This document shows positions 58,900-64,000 of a DNA stretch of 64,000 nt, piece by piece. Position 1 is the first letter of the stretch; every line of letters starts with the position of its first letter. The translations under genes were made by a program, and so were the position numbers. This DNA comes from Lyophyllum atratum (Eukaryota; Basidiomycota; Agaricomycetes; Agaricales; Lyophyllaceae), in NCBI GenBank assembly GCA_014905825.1, contig JACGCN010000012.1:1116001-1180000 (forward strand), in the 5' to 3' direction. Under the pieces are notes generated by a model, which saw only the letters and a list, made by a program, of their open reading frames with translations, did no database searches and was not told where the DNA came from.

Positions 58900-60170
58900 T
58901 CATCGATATCAGCAGAAATGGGACAGAATCTGGGTGGTAAGTTTGGGTCGTCTGCGTGCATCGTAGCCATATGCCCCATGCCAGGAGGTGGGAGGGACGT
59001 GAATTGGTGGATGAAAGAGGAGGACAGGTGACGATTCCTGAAACGAATACTAAGAATCGTAGTGTTGCTGTTCCATCGACCAGCGCTAAGGACGTTGCCA
59101 TCAACGAAGTTAGACATTTTGGTAACAATTGCGCGTGCGATGGCCAATGAGTTCCCGTTGGGGGCGACGGGGTGTATAAGAACGTCACGGTCGTCAATTA
59201 CCACCCTGGACTTTTTATGGAAACCGCTGTCGTCTTCATGAGCACGCTTCTGTCCCGGGTGCATGCCCTGGATTCCGTAGGAAGGCCCGGCAGCTGTGCG
59301 CCCATCGTTCGGGTTGAACGGGGCGGAAGGGTGGTTGAAGTGGGGGGACGTATCGAGCGCAGGGGAAGGGATGTATGAGGGAGCGACGGAAGGAGGTGGA
59401 GCGGAGGCGCGCGTAACGACGGGGGAGGTGCGCATAGTGTGAATATCTTGGCGTAGACCGTTAACAGCACGAGAGAGGTTGTTAACGTCTTTACCATACG
59501 CGACGACGGTGTTACAAAGTTTATTGAATTGTTCGTTAGTGCGCAGAGCGTGGTCGAAGCCAGACCCTACGTTCGAACGTTGGGGCGCGGACCCATAGTC
59601 TTGAATAAGTTTAGTAAGGCGCTCATTACGGTCGTCGGTGGAAGTGGTGAGGGACGATAATTCATCTTCCAGCTTTTTGATGTGGGAGGCGAGGACGGCG
59701 TCGTTGTGGAATGCACGATGAAGCTCATCGCGGGCCGTAGTTGTACGAGGAGAGGAGAGAGGCAGTGTGATCCCAACGACGTCGACCATGGAGCGGTCGT
59801 ATTCGGTAATGAGAGAAGGTTGGGCAACGACATTCTCCGTTGAAGTCGAAGGTTCAGTAGGAGAGTCTATCACGGCGCGGGAGGATGCAGTTTGCTTTCG
59901 GATTGGCCTGGCTTTACCTTTGCCTTTAACTGTCGCAGACGAGATCGCCAGGGAGCGACTGCCGTTGCTAGGCTGAGCGTCCTCTTCGCCCCCGAGAGCC
60001 GCAGCAGAGGGTGCGATGGAAGGTGGAACACCAACGCTTTGACAACTATTCTGTGTATGGTCGAGCGGGTCGTCAAACTCGCCGCTCGGAGGTGTTGAAG
60101 GACCCTCCTGTTCGAGAGGGGTAATGCTGGGGAAACGAGGGAGAGAGGGCAGGCGGGGAGTGTCAGACAT
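58863..60170 (-). CDS. LINE ORF1 protein
   Basis: 435 residues from ATG at 60170 to TAG at 58863-58865. The N-terminal third is Pro/Ser-rich, the middle carries a helical region with HIKKLEDELSSL and a second amphipathic stretch (VNNLSRAVNGLRQDIHTM), suggesting coiled-coil trimerisation. The C-terminal domain (RDVLIHPVAPNG ... TTILSIRFRNRHLSSSFIHQF) looks like a small alpha/beta, RRM-like fold. ORF1 proteins of LINEs bind the element RNA. The stop codon directly follows a run of five G residues, and the next frame over continues into ORF2. Confidence 0.8.
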   Translation of the reverse strand: MSDTPRLPSLPRFPSITPLEQEGPSTPPSGEFDDPLDHTQNSCQSVGVPPSIAPSAAALGGEEDAQPSNGSRSLAISSATVKGKGKARPIRKQTASSRAVIDSPTEPSTSTENVVAQPSLITEYDRSMVDVVGITLPLSSPRTTTARDELHRAFHNDAVLASHIKKLEDELSSLTTSTDDRNERLTKLIQDYGSAPQRSNVGSGFDHALRTNEQFNKLCNTVVAYGKDVNNLSRAVNGLRQDIHTMRTSPVVTRASAPPPSVAPSYIPSPALDTSPHFNHPSAPFNPNDGRTAAGPSYGIQGMHPGQKRAHEDDSGFHKKSRVVIDDRDVLIHPVAPNGNSLAIARAIVTKMSNFVDGNVLSAGRWNSNTTILSIRFRNRHLSSSFIHQFTSLPPPGMGHMATMHADDPNLPPRFCPISADIDDLELIRGRDFRG

Positions 60171-60502
60171 CAGGGGCGGGAAGAAGCACGGTAGTGGCGG
60201 GTAAAGGAGGGCAGTCTAAATAAAGGTCTACGGCGGCGGTGACGACGCATCGAATGGTGCTAGAATGTTAAGGACTTTTGGGTCGCCGAGACATGATGAC
60301 ATTGTGGTTGAGGCATGTTCCGTATAAAGGCCTATCAGCACTCACTTAGTAGGGGAACAGGCAGGAGGCAATGAAAGATACAATTGAACGGTAGCGGACG
60401 GGAATGTAGTACTTTTAATTAGTGTTACGGCGGGAACGTAGGATAAAGCTTTAAGTATCAATTTAGACGGGAAGCTCGTGATCATTTAACTAGGGCGGCA
60501 TT
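60171..60502. other. Spacer between the two ORF1-like genes of the LINE
   Basis: 332 bases with no open frame of note. If the downstream ORF1 has its own promoter or is reached by re-initiation, the signals would be here. Confidence 0.5.
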
Positions 60503-61903
60503 TTATTTGGAGAGGAGAGCGGAAGCCATAGGATCGTCGGCGACGGCGTCCTCGGCAAGAGTCGCAGAGATGAGGGAAGAGTCTGGAATGGTCGAGGAAG
60601 CGAATGCGGACATGAAATCGTGCGCAAGCGTACGAGTGTGGAATCGAAGGCTGATGGTGGTAGGGTTATGCGGGAGACGTATGGCAGTGCGAACACTATC
60701 CGGTTGGAGTTTCGGCAGACACTGGAAAAGCAGATAAACAAGATGCATCGGGGGCTCGTCGGGGGTGACGTTGCGGACGAGTACGTCTCGGGGTGTGATA
60801 TGCCTTCGTCGACGCAAGTAAGCTGCGGAGGACCTTGCTCGGGCCAACCGTGACATGTGGGAACGACGGGAGCGAGAAGGGAACTGCTCGTCGTACGCAG
60901 ATGGACCATCCTGGGATCCTTGTGCAACACCCATGGTGGGTTCGTCAACAGGTGTCGGAGGCGAAGGGGCACGGGTTGACGTTATAGCAGGACGCAGCGG
61001 AGATTGGAGGTGAAGGGAGTGGACGACCTCATCAACATTGGTGTCGACGACCCCAAGATCGCGTCGAAGAGACGAAGATTCGGTCGAGAGTCGACGCAAA
61101 TCAGCTCCGTGGGACGCGACAGTGTCGAAGAGGTCCTTGAGAGACATCGCGGGAGCCGCAGCATTACCGGGATTTGCTGTAGATGACGGGTCGTTGTGAA
61201 GAAGGGCCATGACGGCGGAGTGCCGCCGGTGCATCGTGTGACCGAGGTAGTTAACCAGTTCTCCGAGCTGGTGGACGTCGTGGGCAAGGACGGACACGCG
61301 GTCGACGGGCTGGTGGTCATGTACCGGTGATGGGACACGTGGGGGTGCAGGGGCCTCAGCATGCAGGCGCGGGATGAGATGAATGTGAGTGGACGGTACA
61401 GGGGATGGGGAGGCATCGTGAGAGGTAGCCCGTGACACGACGCCATTGGCTATAGCACGCTCGGCCTCGAGTGCATCCATTGCGGTCTGAATAGGGTCGG
61501 GATCAAAGGGCGAGAGCGAGTGGGAGGAGACGACGGTAGGGGAAGCGGAGGAGACCGTTATGGGGGATGCCTGTCGTTGAGACGCCATCTGGTGGGGGGA
61601 GTAAGGGGTCGGACGTGCAATGTCGGCGTGATAAAGGACTCCGTCCTGCACAGGAGAACGTCGTGGAATCGAGTGACGCAACTGTCGGGAGCGGCAGTGG
61701 TAAAGGACTCCATTCTGCGCAGGGGAATGTGATGGAAGCAAGTGACGCAGCCGGCGCGAAAGCCCCGGGGGAGCACGGTGACATAGCCGGTTGCAGTGGA
61801 TAGGCATACCGTAGTGATAGGGTGATGCGCGCTTCTGCACAGGGGAATGTTGTGGAATTAGTGACGCAGCTGTCGGGAAAGGTCCAGCAGAGCGCAGCGG
61901 CAT
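60503..61903 (-). CDS. Second ORF1-like protein of the LINE (ORF-A)
   Basis: 466 residues from ATG at 61903 to TAA at 60503-60505. The layout mirrors ORF1: a Pro/Ser/His-rich N-terminus, a helical middle (LGELVNYLGHTMHRRHSAVMALL and LRRLSTESSSLRRDLGVVDTNVDEV), and a C-terminal domain starting RDVLVRNVTPDEPP and containing TISLRFHTRTLAHDFMSAF, which aligns by eye with RDVLIHPVAPNG and ILSIRFRNRHLSSSFIHQF of ORF1. The first 90 residues are encoded by imperfect repeats, and the natural start may be later, for example at MASQRQASPITV. A nucleic-acid-binding role is inferred. Confidence 0.72.
   Translation of the reverse strand: MPLRSAGPFPTAASLIPQHSPVQKRASPYHYGMPIHCNRLCHRAPPGLSRRLRHLLPSHSPAQNGVLYHCRSRQLRHSIPRRSPVQDGVLYHADIARPTPYSPHQMASQRQASPITVSSASPTVVSSHSLSPFDPDPIQTAMDALEAERAIANGVVSRATSHDASPSPVPSTHIHLIPRLHAEAPAPPRVPSPVHDHQPVDRVSVLAHDVHQLGELVNYLGHTMHRRHSAVMALLHNDPSSTANPGNAAAPAMSLKDLFDTVASHGADLRRLSTESSSLRRDLGVVDTNVDEVVHSLHLQSPLRPAITSTRAPSPPTPVDEPTMGVAQGSQDGPSAYDEQFPSRSRRSHMSRLARARSSAAYLRRRRHITPRDVLVRNVTPDEPPMHLVYLLFQCLPKLQPDSVRTAIRLPHNPTTISLRFHTRTLAHDFMSAFASSTIPDSSLISATLAEDAVADDPMASALLSK
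61630..61880. repeat. Imperfect tandem repeats near the ORF-A start
   Basis: Three diverged units of about 60-110 bases share the words ctgcacagg.gaa, gtgatgga/gttgtgga and agtgacgcagc. They encode the low-complexity N-terminus of ORF-A and may be length-variable between element copies. Confidence 0.6.
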
Positions 61904-62063
61904 AGGTGGGTGAAGTGGTTAAGCATGTGATATGGTTAAGGTGAGACATTTCTACGGACACAGAACGGAGGGTGGGCTCGGTACTCTCCCAATGTGAGTG
62001 AAGGAGAATACATGTGGGCTGGCTATGGCGTGTGTACGAAATGGGCTATGCACGAGAAAGTAT

Positions 62064-62150
62064 GAACACGTCGGACATGCAGGAACACAAACACATCGGA
62101 CACGAGGGAACACAAGCACGTCGGACACGAGAGATCACGAGCACAGCGGA
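62064..62150. repeat. Minisatellite in the LINE 5' region
   Basis: Three to four units of about 25 bases with the shared word cgtcggaca and flanking aacacaa/gagg repeat imperfectly. They lie upstream of ORF-A on the element strand; repeats in the 5' untranslated region of LINEs can carry promoter activity. Confidence 0.65.
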
Positions 62151-62529
62151 AGGCAATCCAGGAATCGGGGCGGGTCTACAGAGCGAGCAACGGTGTGAGC
62201 AACCGCCTCAGTACGCCGGCACCCGTCGTCTCCGGTATGTGGAGAGCAGGCAACAAGGCGGATGAGGTTCGTGCGCCGTGGTGCAAAGAACTGTTCCATA
62301 CGCTCACGACCTTTCATGCTCCTACGGTTTGGAGGGATCTAACGTGGGACGGCCATTACAGACATAACCCCAATCAGTAACTCGTAACGCAGATCGTCGT
62401 CCGCAGTTTGCGAGGCAGGGAATGCGTTAAGACGGGTTTTATCTGGTTTTTGAGTTTTTGATGATGGATACGTTGGAAGCGGACAGTGAAACTAGCGGCC
62501 ATTTCCGACCAAGAAGCAAATTGTTCAAG

Positions 62530-62860
62530 CAGAGATCCCCGTCGCAACTGGAGAAGATTTTGAGGAAGGTCTCTGTCAACAACGGCGATCCATCGTGGCG
62601 CTGCTGCAACTGGGTATGGTCTGCGGTCGAGGTGCGACCCTTTAGTGATCGTAGAAAAATCGTTGTCTCTGACTGTGTCTCCTTATACAGGCTCTCGTCA
62701 ATGCGGGTGTAATTGGTGCACTGCCTGCGCCACCCGATGCCATTTGGGATATGGGCATCGCATTCGCGAAGGCGAATCCTATGGATCCTGTAACCGTATC
62801 ATCCCTACTTGCACAACGGAAGGAGAGCCAACGAGGTCCGCTCTGGAAGGCGCTTGAAGC
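62530..62860 (+). pseudogene. DUF6914-type pseudogene, cassette copy 3
   Basis: The remaining piece starts inside the gene (QLEKILRKVSV, WRCCNWVWSAV) and includes the intron at the conserved position, then ALVNAGVIGAL and MDPVT. The N-terminal half is missing: the sequence jumps from the cassette promoter block (ccgaccaagaag, about 62513) straight into the middle of the gene. One G is missing relative to the other copies after gtaacc near 62792, so the C-terminus is read in the wrong frame. Confidence 0.8.
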
Positions 62861-63236
62861 TGCTCATTACGACCACCATAATCCTCTCGCGGTGTCAATT
62901 TCACGGCGATGGCAGAGGCTCCCCGATGTTCCAAACCTCAGTGTCTGTTTGATGTTTTGATTGTATTACCATCCATGTATTCCTCCGTTCTCGTCTCAGT
63001 CTGTCTTTTGTAGTCTCAAACCCGTCGTTGTAATTCCTCCAATCATATGTTGCAAATGTATCACGATGAAAGTGTTGAATCAGCGCCTTTCCTTAGAGTT
63101 TGTCTCCCTTCACTATCTTCCTACCTACATGCATCCCCGAATAATGGACCCCATGTCGTACGATAGGTCTACGGTATGGCAAGCCTGCGACAGAACTTGT
63201 CACTTCATTGAGAAACCAAGTTCTGCTAGAAACTGA
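62861..63236 (+). repeat. Cassette spacer and tail, unit 3
   Basis: The sequence repeats the 3' flank of the other DUF6914 copies (ccgatgttccaaacctcagt, then tgtctgtttgatgttttgat) and ends with the fourth copy of the tail block at 63130-63236. Homology to the array stops near 63240. Confidence 0.75.
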
Positions 63237-64000
63237 GTAAGCAAAGACCCTTTGAGACTCTGCGCCACTACGTGAAGTTGCCCCTCTGATGGTAGCATCA
63301 TCTCAGCGCATGTCATGTTCGACACTGCTATGCTGAACCTATTCCGATCTCCTAAGTATAGTATGCCGTTGAGATGAAGTGATACATCAGATTCATAAAT
63401 GAGCTCGAGAGTACAGTTTCATGAAAGAAGAACTTTCTAAATACGCGCAGATGACGCGTATGAAAGGATATTATTCTTCACGATAGGTGTTATGCTTCGT
63501 CTTTGAGACGTACATACGAGACGAGAGTAGGTTAGAGTATATTTGTTACTGCTGCACCGTTATTTACGACGATTGTGAGGCACCTAGTGAGGCCAGCCCT
63601 AACCAGGGAGAGCCGGCCGAACAAATGCCTTGATGGTGAGTTGGTCTGCCCCTCTATTAGCAACTCCTTACTCGATTGAATATGTCGAGTATGGAGTGAA
63701 TTAGGAGGGGGTTGTCGGGTGTCGGTCAGACATATATCGCAGCGAATTGTCTCGGTATAAATTCAGAAAAATGTCGAAGGAAAAGTCCTGGGTAGTATAT
63801 CGTTTTGAGGGACTGGGATGGGATGGTTTGGGAGAATTCAGCAGCGCAAAATATGATTTGAATGGATTTTAGAAAAAAGGGTATATGGGAGGAGGACCCT
63901 GGCGAGATGTTTCCGATTTTAAAGGAATTGTCCTTTTGAGACAGTAGCATGTGATCTGAACATCGCCACAACTGGGGTCGAAGAATCACGAAGTTCGGAG
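63237..64000. other. Gene-free end of window
   Basis: No exon, repeat or RNA gene recognised. The minus-strand frame 63726-63989 is AT-rich and unsupported. Confidence 0.45.

Larger units (their letters stand above)
54766..62467 (-). mobile_element. Tad1-like LINE retrotransposon, about 7.7 kb, nearly complete
   Basis: On the minus strand the element reads: 5' untranslated region with a minisatellite, ORF-A, ORF1, ORF2 and a 3' end with a short (atcact)n tail. Its ends were found by comparing with the uninterrupted paralogous site at 51161-51210: gtaagtttataa is on the left (54751) and cgttggaagcggacag on the right (62468). The 6-base word tggata occurs at both junctions and could be the target-site duplication, though the tail repeat makes the exact cut uncertain. 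A simple-repeat tail and endonuclease-RT order fit a fungal non-LTR element inserted by target-primed reverse transcription. Confidence 0.85.

Noticed and set aside
61503..61961. 152-codon minus-strand frame next to ORF-A
   Set aside because: It overlaps ORF-A in another frame over the repeat-coded N-terminus and shows only low-complexity sequence.
62064..62150. CRISPR-like array
   Set aside because: The repeats are imperfect, contiguous without unique spacers, and in a eukaryotic LINE 5' region; this is a minisatellite.

Overview
The window looks like genomic DNA of a filamentous basidiomycete, most likely an agaricomycete. The evidence is dense GT-AG introns of about 50-70 nt that split almost every gene, several microexons, a mixture of housekeeping eukaryotic genes with fungal-type paralogues, an intron-bearing tRNA and a Tad1-like LINE. 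Most genes had to be rebuilt exon by exon, because open frames alone show only fragments. All coordinates below are therefore spliced models read by eye, with no alignment run.

Layout. 1-2.3 kb: mostly non-coding, plus a miniature Zn2Cys6 protein. 3.7-5.0 kb (+): an ALKBH6-like Fe(II)/2-oxoglutarate dioxygenase in nine exons. 6.6-8.9 kb (+): a secreted TIM-barrel glycosidase-like protein in eleven exons. 9.3-11.8 and 12.7-14.9 kb (-): two tandem genes that each fuse an N-terminal PX (phosphoinositide-binding) domain to a GH18 chitinase domain with its catalytic motif intact and no signal peptide. 15.2-15.6 kb (-): a doubtful small gene. 15.8-20.2 kb (-): a NEO1/ATP9-class P4-ATPase flippase, divergent from an MPP6-like exosome cofactor at 20.5-21.4 kb (+). 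24.4-26.3 kb (+): an unassigned membrane protein with a long serine-rich tail. 26.8-27.6 kb: a tandem promoter-like repeat, a tRNA-Arg(CCT) and half-tRNA relics. 31.1-32.0 kb (+): a proline/serine-rich protein. 34.6-35.8 kb (+): DCN1. 35.8-40.3 kb: no recognisable gene. 40.3-40.7 kb (-): POP8 of RNase P/MRP, divergent from a DHHC palmitoyltransferase at 40.8-43.5 kb (+). 44.0-46.3 kb (+): ornithine aminotransferase.

46.3-63.2 kb is an accessory, repeat-built region. A cassette made of an aminoglycoside-phosphotransferase-like (APH) kinase (-) and a divergent DUF6914-type protein (+) occurs about three times, with truncated and frameshifted copies. The last cassette is interrupted by a LINE of about 7.7 kb (roughly 54.77-62.46 kb, minus strand). 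This LINE has two tandem ORF1-like proteins and an ORF2 whose RNase H-like domain lies before the reverse transcriptase and has lost its catalytic acids.

The most interesting signals are the PX-GH18 fusion pair, the unusual LINE (two ORF1s, displaced dead RNase H, ATG-less ORF2 overlapping ORF1 in the -1 frame), and the repeated kinase/DUF6914 cassette. Whether these architectures are already described could not be checked here.
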